Under the pieces are notes generated by a model, which did no database searches, was not told where the DNA came from, and saw nothing but the letters and a program-made list of their open reading frames with translations. The position numbers and the translations under genes were made by a program. Positions 20,063-28,944 of a DNA stretch of 64,000 nucleotides are shown piece after piece. Every line of letters starts with the position of its first letter. Within the stretch, counting starts at the first letter, position 1. The stretch comes from Bacillus sp. AFS059628 (lineage in GTDB: Bacteria; Bacillota; Bacilli; Bacillales; Bacillaceae_G). The DNA is taken from the NCBI RefSeq assembly GCF_002571225.1, contig NZ_NVEC01000003.1, positions 345,215 to 409,214 on the forward strand. The letters are read 5' to 3'.

Positions 20063-20338
20063 ATGCGTTCAGTGCAAGATGCATTATATAATTGGTTAAC
20101 AATTAAAACAGTTGCCGAAGCACGTCCAGATGATAATGCAGCAAAAGAAACGTATTTACTATTTCAAAATATGATATATGAAGAGCACAAATTAAAGAAT
20201 GTGGAAGTTGAAAAGAACGAAGAAATGTATTTGATTTCATATGAAATGAATGGGGAACGAAAATCTGCACGGTTTCCATTAGAAGCTATTGATTGTTTCT
20301 TGGATCAAATGAATCGTGAACCTGAAAAATATAAATAA
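20063..20338 (+). CDS. Uncharacterised small soluble protein
   Basis: 91 residues from ATG 20063 (MRSVQDALYNWLTIKTVAEA), preceded by GAGGGGG nine bases upstream. It combines helices with an acidic strand section and shows no recognisable motif or membrane segment. It sits between ylaH and ylaI and is probably cotranscribed with ylaH. I do not recognise the family and know no B. subtilis counterpart here. Confidence 0.65.
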   Translation: MRSVQDALYNWLTIKTVAEARPDDNAAKETYLLFQNMIYEEHKLKNVEVEKNEEMYLISYEMNGERKSARFPLEAIDCFLDQMNREPEKYK

Positions 20339-20366
20339 GTCCTTATCTATATGATTAAGGACTTAT
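20335..20366. terminator. Bidirectional terminator before ylaI
   Basis: ataagtcctta (20335-20345) pairs with taaggacttat (20356-20366) between convergent genes. Confidence 0.7.
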
Positions 20367-20373
20367 TTACATT

Positions 20374-20574
20374 TTACCAATCGTCTTCGACTTTTTTATC
20401 ACGATATAGTCGGAAGTTACCACTTGCATGACGTTCCAGCGTACGTTCTGCAATTCGTTCCGAACATTCCATGCACATATATGTATGAATAGGGCGATTA
20501 CGCAGTTTTTTTGCCGTAGGATTTTCATCATCTAACATATCTTTTTTATCACAAATCATACATTTGACTCTCAT
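20374..20574 (-). CDS. ylaI: YlaI zinc-ribbon protein (DUF2197)
   Basis: 66 residues with two CxxC knuckles (CMIC at 5-8, CMEC at 34-37), giving a likely single zinc ribbon, then a helical basic tail. Length and motif match the DUF2197/YlaI family. Function unknown; nucleic-acid binding is possible from the fold. The SD GAGGTGACGAA precedes the ATG. Confidence 0.8.
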   Translation of the reverse strand: MRVKCMICDKKDMLDDENPTAKKLRNRPIHTYMCMECSERIAERTLERHASGNFRLYRDKKVEDDW

Positions 20575-20719
20575 TTCGTCACCTCAATACGAATTCTATC
20601 AATATAAGTATATCATGGAAGTATAATGTTTTTGAATAATAGCGGGAAAAAATAATATTTTCGCAATTCAAAAAATAAGTTATGATAAGGATATATTAAG
20701 TATATTTGGAGGTGGAAAT

Positions 20720-21175
20720 ATGGCGAATGTAGTAGAGCCTACATTAACAGATGATTTAGTACAAACGTTACGTAAAGAGTGTATTGTCATGGTAGCAACA
20801 ACAGATTTTGAAAAACAAGTTCCCAACGTAAGTGCTATTTCTTGGGTGTATGCGATGAGTAAAACTAGTATTCGATTTGCAGTAGATCAACGTTCTCGTA
20901 TTGTGGAAAATATACGGCATAGTACTGGGGTGGTATTGACTATAATGGCGAATGAATCCGTATTTTCCATAAGTGGTGCAGGCGAAATTTTGACTGATAG
21001 AATGGAAGGCATTCCTCTAAAATTAACTGTAATAGAAGTAAATGTACAAGAAGTACGTGATGTGATGTTTTATGGTGCAAAACTTGCAACTGAGCCAACA
21101 TATGAAAAAACATATGATCTTCGGGCAGCAAAAAAGCTCGATAATCAAGTATTGGTAGGAATGAAAGAATTATAA
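20720..21175 (+). CDS. ylaL: Pyridoxamine 5'-phosphate oxidase-like split-barrel protein (YlaL)
   Basis: 151 residues of the FMN-binding split-barrel class (VMVATTDFEKQVPNVSAISW, typical of the PNPOx-like N-terminus). Members bind flavin or heme; no substrate can be assigned. The SD GGAGGTGGAAAT precedes the ATG. It lies before the PhoH-family gene, an order slightly different from B. subtilis ylaJKL. Confidence 0.75.
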   Translation: MANVVEPTLTDDLVQTLRKECIVMVATTDFEKQVPNVSAISWVYAMSKTSIRFAVDQRSRIVENIRHSTGVVLTIMANESVFSISGAGEILTDRMEGIPLKLTVIEVNVQEVRDVMFYGAKLATEPTYEKTYDLRAAKKLDNQVLVGMKEL

Positions 21176-21345
21176 ATGCGATAAATAAGAAAGTAAGGTA
21201 TTAACTTTTGTAATCAGTTATTGTGATTTTATGTTAATAATTATAATTAAAAGTAATATATTGAATAGAAATGAATAAAAAATAAATAAAAGGTTTAATG
21301 GCGATACATTTCGATTCTACCTCGTTTATACGGTACATATAATTA

Positions 21346-21387
21346 TAACAATGGTTCGTCCATATTTTATGGATGAAACCCTTGTTC
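21346..21387 (+). promoter_or_regulatory. Imperfect hairpin in the ylaK leader
   Basis: The stretch aacaatggttcgtccata (about 21347-21364) is largely complementary to tatggatgaaacccttgtt (21368-21386). It lies between a TATAAT-like -10 (around 21338) and the ylaK SD. No T-run follows. Possible leader structure of unknown role. Confidence 0.4.
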
Positions 21388-21421
21388 TACAAATTTAAAA
21401 GTGGAGTCAGGGGGTAACAGG

Positions 21422-22750
21422 TTGGATAAAATTTATGTGTTAGATACGAATGTACTTTTGCAGGATCCTTTATCTATTTTTTCATTTGAAACCAATGAAG
21501 TAGTGATTCCAGCAGTTGTATTAGAAGAGGTTGATTCGAAAAAACGTTACATGGATGAAGTAGGAAGAAATGCTCGTTATGTATCTAAGTTAATAGACAA
21601 ATTTCGTGAAATAGGAAAGCTGCATGAGAGTATTCCGCTAGAAAACGGCGGTACATTTCGTATTGAATTAAACCATCGTTCATTTGTCCAACTACAAGAT
21701 ATCTTTGTAGAAAAGACAAATGATAATCGAATTTTAGCTGTAGCAAAAAATCTATCTTTAGAAGAACAAGAAAAAGAGGATGGGAAATCTGTTATTTTAG
21801 TAAGTAAAGACGTGCTCGTAAGGGTAAAGGCAGATGCGATTGGTTTGAAGGCGGAAGATTACTTAAGCGATCGCGTAATTGAAGTAGAAAATATATATTC
21901 AGGATTTTTAGAAGGGTATATATCAAAAGAGCAATTGGATTATTTTTATGAAAAAGGTGAATTGCCATTATCCGAAATTGCAAATCATCCTTTTTATCCA
22001 AATCAGTTTGTAGTAATGAAAGATGCATTAGGGGGATCTAGTTCAGCACTTGGCATTGTGGATCACTTAGGTAAGAAGGTAAAGAAACTTATTTTTCACA
22101 ATGAACAAGTATGGGGGATACGACCGCGAAATGTGCAGCAGATTATGGGGTTAGAATTGTTGCTTCGTGAAGATATTCCGCTAGTAACATTAACGGGGAA
22201 AGCTGGTACAGGAAAAACATTACTAGCTTTAGCTTCGGGACTCATGCAAACCGAAGATTTAGGACTATATAAAAAATTACTCGTTGCAAGGCCAATTGTT
22301 CCAGTCGGAAAAGATATCGGTTATTTACCAGGAGAAAAAGAAGAAAAGTTAAGGCCTTGGATGCAACCGATTTTTGATAACTTAGAGTATTTATTTAATA
22401 CGAAAAAGCCAGGAGAGTTAGATGCGATTTTAGCTGGAATGGGTTCGATTGAAGTAGAGGCTCTTACGTATATACGCGGAAGAAGTATTCCAGATCAATT
22501 CATTATAATTGACGAAGCACAAAATTTAACGAAGCATGAAGTGAAAACGATACTAACAAGGGTAGGAGAAAAAAGTAAAATCGTATTAATGGGAGATCCT
22601 CAGCAAATTGATCATCCGTATTTGGATGAGTATAATAACGGTTTAACATATGTTGTAGAGAAATTTAAAGAGCAACGTATTAGTGGCCATGTGAAATTTG
22701 TTAAAGGGGAGCGATCTAATTTAGCTCAACTAGCAGCAGATTTATTATAA
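21422..22750 (+). CDS. ylaK: PhoH2-type protein: PIN nuclease fused to PhoH ATPase (YlaK)
   Basis: 442 residues from TTG 21422 (MDKIYVLDTNVLLQD). The N-terminal PIN/VapC-like domain (about 1-140) has the acidic VLDTN start. The C-terminal PhoH ATPase domain has Walker A GKAGTGKT (about 259-266) and Walker B FIIIDEAQN. PhoH2 proteins are RNA helicases with RNase activity. The TTG has AGGGGG about seven bases upstream and gives the same 442-aa length as B. subtilis YlaK. An upstream in-frame GTG (21401) lacks an SD. Confidence 0.88.
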   Translation: MDKIYVLDTNVLLQDPLSIFSFETNEVVIPAVVLEEVDSKKRYMDEVGRNARYVSKLIDKFREIGKLHESIPLENGGTFRIELNHRSFVQLQDIFVEKTNDNRILAVAKNLSLEEQEKEDGKSVILVSKDVLVRVKADAIGLKAEDYLSDRVIEVENIYSGFLEGYISKEQLDYFYEKGELPLSEIANHPFYPNQFVVMKDALGGSSSALGIVDHLGKKVKKLIFHNEQVWGIRPRNVQQIMGLELLLREDIPLVTLTGKAGTGKTLLALASGLMQTEDLGLYKKLLVARPIVPVGKDIGYLPGEKEEKLRPWMQPIFDNLEYLFNTKKPGELDAILAGMGSIEVEALTYIRGRSIPDQFIIIDEAQNLTKHEVKTILTRVGEKSKIVLMGDPQQIDHPYLDEYNNGLTYVVEKFKEQRISGHVKFVKGERSNLAQLAADLL

Positions 22751-22781
22751 AAAGGAGTGAGCCTTGGCTCACTCCTTTTTT
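22750..22781. terminator. Terminator after ylaK
   Basis: aaaaggagtgagcc pairs with ggctcactcctttt over a 2-base loop (the stem can open to a 4-base loop), followed by a T-run. Convergent with the next gene. Confidence 0.85.
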
Positions 22782-22797
22782 CTTTCAAATATACACA

Positions 22798-23295
22798 TTA
22801 AATAATGGTAAATTTACGAATGTTACGGATTGGATTTTGTCTATTAGATCCATCATTGTAATATAGATGAACAGGTCCATCCTCTTTTAATGGTTTTCCT
22901 TCTTTCGAAAAACCAAGAATAGCATTTTTGACGGTTTCTAATGGAAGTGTAAATGTATGTTCTACTGTTTCGACCTCGACTTGCGTAGCGTCATCTGAAA
23001 TTTCAGCGTTAGCAAGAAAAGGATGAAATGGCATACCGAACGTTCCAGTAATTAGCTGTTCTTTTTTATATTTTTTTACACTTTGTTGTATCGGCGGGAA
23101 AGCAGCACCATCACGGATTTCGCGATCCCAATGCTCTGAAGTGTTTTTCAAATAAGCTTCTAATTCTGATATGTTTTCTCTCGTTTCATCAAAGTAAGTT
23201 GTCAAATCTACTTTTCGATCATCAAAGATCCAAACCGTTGGATCAATAGTGATTGGAAACCGAACTTTTCCATTAATAAATAAAATTTCGCTCAT
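22798..23295 (-). CDS. Conserved hypothetical protein
   Basis: A 165-residue soluble protein beginning MSEILFINGKVRFPITIDP, with no membrane segment and a high content of acidic residues. I recall homologues in B. cereus genomes carrying a peptidyl-prolyl isomerase label, but I see no clear isomerase signature and do not adopt it. The SD GGGGGAACAAC precedes the ATG. It is divergent from ylaN. Confidence 0.65.
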   Translation of the reverse strand: MSEILFINGKVRFPITIDPTVWIFDDRKVDLTTYFDETRENISELEAYLKNTSEHWDREIRDGAAFPPIQQSVKKYKKEQLITGTFGMPFHPFLANAEISDDATQVEVETVEHTFTLPLETVKNAILGFSKEGKPLKEDGPVHLYYNDGSNRQNPIRNIRKFTII

Positions 23296-23445
23296 TGTTG
23301 TTCCCCCATTTGTGTTATACTCCCACTTTTCAGTATAATAGTATTAGACACTATTGTCACAAAAAATGTTTCTATTGCAATTTATTAAAACTATCGCTAA
23401 TATTAATAGATAGGAGAGAGTAGGACGGAAACGGAGGGAATCAAT

Positions 23446-23733
23446 TTGGCGTCTGAGACAGTATCAAATCATCAGGAAAAGGCACTAGCCCTTCTACAAG
23501 CGGATGCGGAGAAGATTTTAAGACTTATTAAGGTGCAAATGGACCATCTTACAATGCCGCAATGTCCATTATATGAAGAAGTGTTAGACACACAAATGTT
23601 TGGACTATCCCGCGAGGTCGATTTTGCAGTTCGCCTTGGTCTTATTGCAGAAGAACAAGGGAAAGCAATGTTAGGAGAGCTCGAACGTGAGTTATCTGCA
23701 CTTCATGAAGCATTTACAAACAAACAACAATAA
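23446..23733 (+). CDS. ylaN: YlaN (UPF0358), iron-homeostasis protein
   Basis: A 95-residue, all-helical protein containing [19 protein letters not shown], diagnostic of UPF0358. In B. subtilis and S. aureus the homologue is needed for growth under iron limitation and is reported to bind iron and act on Fur; this is family knowledge. The start is TTG with GGAGGGAATCAAT upstream. It has its own terminator before ftsW. Confidence 0.9.
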
Positions 23734-23749
23734 CGGGTTCAAATAAGGG

Positions 23750-23782
23750 GGCTCAAACTGAAAAAGTTTGGGCTTTTTATTT
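23750..23782 (+). terminator. Terminator after ylaN
   Basis: ggctcaaact pairs with gtttgggct (one G-U pair), followed by TTTTTA. Confidence 0.7.
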
Positions 23783-23858
23783 GTATAATAAAGCAGGAAG
23801 AATCAATGTACATATGGAATACAACAATAATTAAATTGAAACAGAGAGAGGAAATGAA

Positions 23859-25040
23859 ATGAAAAGAGTATGGAAATCAATGGATTATTCATTATTACTT
23901 CCTCTTGTTATCTTATGTGTGTTGGGAGTTATAATGGTATATAGTTCTAGTTCCATTGTCGCGATTTCGTCGAAATATAACTGGCCAGCAGATTACTTTT
24001 TTAAAAAACAATTAGTTGCTCTTGCTATTGGAACGATAATACTTGTGATTGTCGTTATAATACCTTACAAATTGTGGAGGAAAAAAATAGTTCTTACAGC
24101 GATGGGGTTAGGGAGTATTGGATTACTAACAGCAGCTCTCCTTTTCGGTAAGGTAATCAATGGTGCAAGAGGATGGATACTAGGTATACAACCAGCTGAA
24201 TTTGTAAAAATAGCAATTATTATTACGCTAGCAAGTTTTTTTGCTAAGAAACAAGAGAGGCAAACCCCTTTTTTTCAAGGGATAATACCTCCCCTATTTG
24301 TTGTCGGTGGATCGATGGTATTAATTTTATTACAAAATGACTTAGGGACTGACATATTAATAGGTGGAACAGTGTTAATTATGTTCTTCTGTTCAGGAGT
24401 TAATGTTAACTTGTGGATAAAAAGATTTTTATTAACATCTGTCGTGTGGATTCCGGCGTTGTACTTTATTGGGGACTATAAATTAAGTAAATACCAAAAA
24501 GCGCGATTTTCAGTTTTTCTTGATCCATTTAGTGACCCTCAAAATGATGGATTCCAATTAGTTAATTCGTTTATTGGAATTGCCTCAGGTGGGTTAAATG
24601 GTAGAGGACTAGGAAATAGTATACAAAAGTATGGCTACTTACCAGAGCCGCAAACGGATTTTATTATGGCGATTATATCTGAAGAACTAGGTTTTATAGG
24701 TGTAGCTATCATTTTAATCTGTTTACTACTTATTATCATTCGCTCGTTTAGAGTGGCGCAAAAATGTAAAGACCCATTTGGAAGTTTACTTGCAATCGGG
24801 ATTGCAAGTTTAATTGGGATACAAACATTTGTTAATGTTGGTGGTATGTCTGGATTAATACCGCTTACAGGTGTACCTTTACCGTTTATTAGTTATGGTG
24901 GTAGTTCTCTATTAGCAAATCTAATTGCGATGGGTATATTATTAAATGTTGCTAGTCATGTAAAACGACAAGAGAAACAGCAAAATGAGGAAATGAAAGA
25001 AAGAAAACAAGATGGACCACGTCTTGTTGTTGTGAAATAA
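23859..25040 (+). CDS. ftsW: FtsW: divisome SEDS peptidoglycan glycosyltransferase
   Basis: A 393-residue polytopic SEDS protein that polymerises lipid II with a class B PBP at the division septum. About ten membrane helices. SEDS signatures include LPEPQTDFI and the C-terminal PLTGVPLPFISYGGSS. A basic/acidic cytoplasmic tail (KQDGPRLVVVK) ends it. The location between ylaN and pyc is that of B. subtilis ylaO/ftsW, distinguishing it from the SpoVE paralogue at the right end of the window. The SD GAGAGGAAATGAA lies before the ATG. Confidence 0.92.
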   Translation: MKRVWKSMDYSLLLPLVILCVLGVIMVYSSSSIVAISSKYNWPADYFFKKQLVALAIGTIILVIVVIIPYKLWRKKIVLTAMGLGSIGLLTAALLFGKVINGARGWILGIQPAEFVKIAIIITLASFFAKKQERQTPFFQGIIPPLFVVGGSMVLILLQNDLGTDILIGGTVLIMFFCSGVNVNLWIKRFLLTSVVWIPALYFIGDYKLSKYQKARFSVFLDPFSDPQNDGFQLVNSFIGIASGGLNGRGLGNSIQKYGYLPEPQTDFIMAIISEELGFIGVAIILICLLLIIIRSFRVAQKCKDPFGSLLAIGIASLIGIQTFVNVGGMSGLIPLTGVPLPFISYGGSSLLANLIAMGILLNVASHVKRQEKQQNEEMKERKQDGPRLVVVK

Positions 25041-25079
25041 AAAACACATTGTGCTTTAGAGCACGATGTGTTTTTTTTT
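25041..25079 (+). terminator. Terminator of ftsW
   Basis: aacacattgtgct pairs with agcacgatgtgtt (one mismatch), followed by a long T-run. Confidence 0.88.
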
Positions 25080-25091
25080 AGAAATATTAAA

Positions 25092-25190
25092 TGTGATATA
25101 TTAATTGATATTTCCAACTAAAAATATATCACATTAAATCTAATGTGATATACAATTAGGTTGTTAGAAAAGGAAGAGGTATGCTATACT
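25092..25190 (+). promoter_or_regulatory. pyc promoter with three CcpN-like boxes
   Basis: The extended -10 promoter is TTGTTA (25161-25166), 18 bp, TGC-TATACT (-10 at 25185-25190). Upstream are TGTGATATATT on + (25092-25102), the same 11-mer on - (25123-25133) and TGTGATATACA on + (25144-25154). All three fit the remembered CcpN consensus TRTGHYATAYW, and the last abuts the -35. Control of pyc by CcpN is an inference. The rest of the 330-base ftsW-pyc gap is a roughly 180-nt leader with a small dyad (ctttcta/tagaaag, 25268-25295). Confidence 0.55.
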
Positions 25191-25369
25191 ATTTTTGTGA
25201 AACAAATTAATCAGAAAACTTATCATTTGTTAAAAAATAAGGTATGATGGATAAAAATAAAGTGAAGCTTTCTAAGTATAATATAATGTAGAAAGTGAAG
25301 AACTTCACGCTCTTTATGGTGTGTATATATTTTATCTCTAGAGTGGTAGGAAAGTAGAGGGGGAAGATC

Positions 25370-28300
25370 ATGACAAAGCTGCAACGTATTCAAAAAGTAT
25401 TGGTAGCTAACCGTGGAGAGATTGCAATTCGTGTGTTTCGAGCTTGTTCGGAACTTGGATTAAAAACAGTTGCAATCTATTCTAAAGAGGATAGTGGTTC
25501 TTATCATCGTTATAAAGCCGATGAATCCTATTTAGTTGGGGAAGGGAAAAAGCCAATTGATGCTTATCTAGATATTGAGGGCATTATTGAGATTGCGAAA
25601 AGTAATCATGTAGATGCAATCCACCCTGGATATGGTTTCTTGTCAGAAAATATTCAATTCGCAAAACGTTGTGAAGAAGAAGGGATTATCTTTATCGGTC
25701 CAAAAAGTAAGCATTTAGATATGTTTGGAGATAAAGTAAAAGCAAGAACACAAGCGCAGCTAGCAAAAATTCCAGTTATTCCTGGTAGTGATGGGCCAGT
25801 AGATTCGTTAGAAGAAGTCAAAGAATTTGCTGAAAAGTATGATTACCCGATTATTATTAAAGCTTCCCTTGGCGGTGGCGGTCGTGGTATGCGTATTGTA
25901 CGAAATAGTGAAGAATTAAGAGAATCGTATAATCGTGCGAAGTCAGAAGCAAAAGCAGCCTTTGGTAATGATGAAGTATACGTAGAAAAATTCGTTGAAA
26001 AACCTAAACATATAGAAGTTCAAATTTTAGCAGATGAAGAGGGCAATGTTGTTCATTTATACGAACGAGACTGTTCTGTACAACGTCGTCACCAAAAAGT
26101 AGTAGAAATTGCACCTAGTGTGTCGCTTTCAGATGATTTGCGTCAACGTATTTGTGATGCTGCTGTGAAGTTAACGAAAAATGTAAACTATTTAAACGCA
26201 GGAACAGTTGAATTCCTTGTTAAAGACGATAATTTCTATTTCATTGAAGTAAATCCACGTGTTCAAGTAGAACATACGATTACAGAAATGATTACAGGAG
26301 TAGACATCGTTCAATCACAAATTTTAATAGCTGATGGACATGCATTACATAGCAAAATAGTAGGTGTTCCGAAGCAAGAGGAAGTTGTTGTGCATGGATT
26401 TGCAATACAATCTCGTGTAACGACTGAGGATCCACTAAATAATTTCATGCCGGATACAGGAAAAATTATGGCATACCGATCAGGTGGGGGCTTTGGAGTT
26501 CGTCTTGATACGGGTAATAGTTTCCAAGGTGCTGTTATTACACCGTACTATGATTCTTTACTTGTAAAAGTTACAACATGGGCGCTTACTTTTGAACAAG
26601 CTGCTGCAAAAATGGAACGTAACTTAAAAGAATTCCGTATTCGTGGTATTAAAACAAATATTCCATTCCTAGAGAATGTAGTAAAACATAAAAACTTCTT
26701 ATCAGGGGAATATGATACTTCATTTATTGATGCGTCACCTGAACTATTCTTGTTCCCGAAACGTAAAGACCGCGGAACGAAAATGTTAAATTACATTGGG
26801 ACAGTAACAGTAAATGGCTTCCCAGGAGTAGGGAAAAAAGAGAAACCAATTTTCCCTGATGCTCGTATACCGAATGTACTACATTCAGAGCCAATCCAAA
26901 ATGGTACGAAACAAATTTTGGATGAGCGTGGAGCAGATGGATTAGTAAAATGGGTACAAGATCAAAAACGTGTACTTTTAACGGATACAACATTCCGTGA
27001 TGCGCATCAGTCATTACTTGCGACGCGTATTCGTACAAAAGATTTGCATCAAATTGCAGAGCCGACAGCGAGAATGTTACCGAACTTATTCTCAGCGGAA
27101 ATGTGGGGCGGTGCAACGTTCGATGTTGCATATCGTTTCTTAAAAGAAGATCCATGGGAACGATTGCTAGATCTTCGTGAAAAAATGCCTAACGTTTTAT
27201 TCCAAATGTTACTTCGTTCTTCAAACGCAGTTGGTTACAAAAACTATCCGGATAATTTAATTCAAAAGTTTGTGGAATGTTCTGCTCAAGCTGGAATTGA
27301 TGTGTTCCGTATTTTTGATAGCTTAAACTGGGTAGAAGGTATGAGAGTTGCAATTGATGCTGTACGAGATACTGGTAAAATTGCAGAAGCAACTATGTGC
27401 TACACAGGAGATATTCATGATCCATTACGTAGTAAATATGATTTAAATTACTATAAAAACTTAGCAAAAGAGTTAGAAGCATCAGGAGCTCATATTTTAG
27501 GTATTAAAGATATGGCGGGCTTACTAAAACCAAACGCAGCATATGATTTAGTTTCAGCATTAAAAGAGACGGTATCGATTCCGATTCACCTGCACACACA
27601 TGATACGAGTGGGAATGGTATATTAACGTATACGAAAGCGATTGAAGCAGGAGTTGATATTGTCGATGTAGCAGTAAGCTCTATGGCTGGTCAAACGTCA
27701 CAACCAAGTGCGAACACGCTATACTATGCGTTAGGTGGAAACGAAAGACAGCCAGACGTTAATATAGATTCATTAGAAAAACTATCTTATTACTGGGAGG
27801 ATGTACGTAAATACTACGCACCGTTTGAAAGTGGTATGAATGCTCCTCATACAGAGGTATATATGCACGAAATGCCAGGCGGACAGTATAGTAATTTACA
27901 ACAACAAGCGAAAGCGGTTGGTTTAGGGGATCGCTTCGATGAAGTAAAAGTAATGTATCGCCGCGTGAATGACATGTTTGGTGATATCGTTAAAGTAACG
28001 CCATCATCTAAAGTTGTTGGAGATATGGCATTATTTATGGTTCAAAATCACTTAACAGAACAAGATGTTTTAGAGCGTGGGCATTCTATGGACTTCCCGG
28101 GATCTGTTGTTGAAATGTTCTCAGGAGATTTAGGACAACCATATGGTGGTTTCCCGAAAAAGTTACAAGAAATTATTTTAAAAGGGAAAGAGCCGTTAAC
28201 AGTAAGACCAGGTGAATTATTAGAGCCAGTAGATTTCGACGCGTTAAAAGAAGAGCTATTCCATAAACTTGGACGTGAAGTGACGATTTTTGATGTAGTT

Positions 28301-28816
28301 GCATATGCACTATATCCAAAAGTGTTTATGGATTACGAAAAAGTTGCTGAGATTTATGGAAATGTATCCGTGCTTGATACACCGACATTCTTCTATGGTA
28401 TGAGACTTGGTGAAGAAATCGATGTGGAAATTGAACAAGGTAAAACGTTGATGGTGAAACTAGTATCAATTGGAGAACCTCAGCCAGATGGAAATCGTGT
28501 TCTTTACTTGGAGTTTAACGGTCAACCACGTGAGATTGTTGTGAAAGACGAAAGTGTGAAAGCAACAGTTGCACAACGCGTGAAAGGAAACCGTGAAAAT
28601 CCAAACCACATTAGCGCAACAATGCCAGGAACGGTTATTAAAGTAGTTGTAAAAGAAGGCGATGAAGTGAAAAAAGGCGATTCTATGGCAATTACAGAAG
28701 CGATGAAAATGGAAACGACAGTTCAAGCGCCGTTCAATGGTAAAGTGAAGAAAGTATATGTTAACGATGGAGATGCAATTCAGACGGGTGACTTACTTAT
28801 TGAATTAGATCACTAA
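25370..28816 (+). CDS. pyc: Pyruvate carboxylase
   Basis: A 1148-residue biotin enzyme that makes oxaloacetate from pyruvate, the main anaplerotic step. Domains in order: biotin carboxylase with ATP-grasp (about 1-455, GGGGRGM glycine loop), carboxyltransferase (about 530-800, TTFRDAHQSLLATR), allosteric/tetramer region, and biotin carrier (about 1078-1148) with biotinyl lysine K1113 in EAMKMET. Full length for a single-chain Pyc. The SD GAGGGGGAAGATC precedes the ATG. Monocistronic between two terminators. Confidence 0.97.
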   Translation: MTKLQRIQKVLVANRGEIAIRVFRACSELGLKTVAIYSKEDSGSYHRYKADESYLVGEGKKPIDAYLDIEGIIEIAKSNHVDAIHPGYGFLSENIQFAKRCEEEGIIFIGPKSKHLDMFGDKVKARTQAQLAKIPVIPGSDGPVDSLEEVKEFAEKYDYPIIIKASLGGGGRGMRIVRNSEELRESYNRAKSEAKAAFGNDEVYVEKFVEKPKHIEVQILADEEGNVVHLYERDCSVQRRHQKVVEIAPSVSLSDDLRQRICDAAVKLTKNVNYLNAGTVEFLVKDDNFYFIEVNPRVQVEHTITEMITGVDIVQSQILIADGHALHSKIVGVPKQEEVVVHGFAIQSRVTTEDPLNNFMPDTGKIMAYRSGGGFGVRLDTGNSFQGAVITPYYDSLLVKVTTWALTFEQAAAKMERNLKEFRIRGIKTNIPFLENVVKHKNFLSGEYDTSFIDASPELFLFPKRKDRGTKMLNYIGTVTVNGFPGVGKKEKPIFPDARIPNVLHSEPIQNGTKQILDERGADGLVKWVQDQKRVLLTDTTFRDAHQSLLATRIRTKDLHQIAEPTARMLPNLFSAEMWGGATFDVAYRFLKEDPWERLLDLREKMPNVLFQMLLRSSNAVGYKNYPDNLIQKFVECSAQAGIDVFRIFDSLNWVEGMRVAIDAVRDTGKIAEATMCYTGDIHDPLRSKYDLNYYKNLAKELEASGAHILGIKDMAGLLKPNAAYDLVSALKETVSIPIHLHTHDTSGNGILTYTKAIEAGVDIVDVAVSSMAGQTSQPSANTLYYALGGNERQPDVNIDSLEKLSYYWEDVRKYYAPFESGMNAPHTEVYMHEMPGGQYSNLQQQAKAVGLGDRFDEVKVMYRRVNDMFGDIVKVTPSSKVVGDMALFMVQNHLTEQDVLERGHSMDFPGSVVEMFSGDLGQPYGGFPKKLQEIILKGKEPLTVRPGELLEPVDFDALKEELFHKLGREVTIFDVVAYALYPKVFMDYEKVAEIYGNVSVLDTPTFFYGMRLGEEIDVEIEQGKTLMVKLVSIGEPQPDGNRVLYLEFNGQPREIVVKDESVKATVAQRVKGNRENPNHISATMPGTVIKVVVKEGDEVKKGDSMAITEAMKMETTVQAPFNGKVKKVYVNDGDAIQTGDLLIELDH

Positions 28817-28842
28817 AATAAAAAAAGAGCTGTGTCATTATG

Positions 28843-28895
28843 AACTGCACCCCAATTGTTAGACACAGTCTAACAATTGGAGGTGCAGTTTTTCT
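28843..28895 (+). repeat. Long palindrome resembling an IS3-family end, acting as pyc terminator
   Basis: aactgcaccccaattgttagac (28843-28864) pairs with 28868-28890 over a 3-base loop with a single bulged base, then TTTTC. The arm starts TGAACTGCACCCC, which resembles terminal repeats of IS3/IS150-type elements. The stem is far longer than the other terminators here. Probably a captured or decayed IS end now serving as the pyc terminator. No transposase remnant is present. Confidence 0.5.
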
Positions 28896-28904
28896 ATATT
28901 ACAA

Positions 28905-28937
28905 AAAATACCTTGCTGATTCGGCAAGGTATTTTCA
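28905..28937. terminator. Terminator of ctaA
   Basis: aaaataccttgc (28905-28916) pairs with gcaaggtatttt (28924-28935). On the minus strand it ends ctaA. Confidence 0.85.
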
Positions 28938-28944
28938 TTTAACT

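Noticed and set aside
23859-25040. FtsW and SpoVE paralogues as an unusual duplication
   Set aside because: Both are at their standard Bacillus positions (ylaO site and dcw cluster); this is normal for spore formers.
28466-28726. Antisense ORF over the biotin carrier domain of pyc
   Set aside because: Shadow frame with biased His/Phe composition and no SD.
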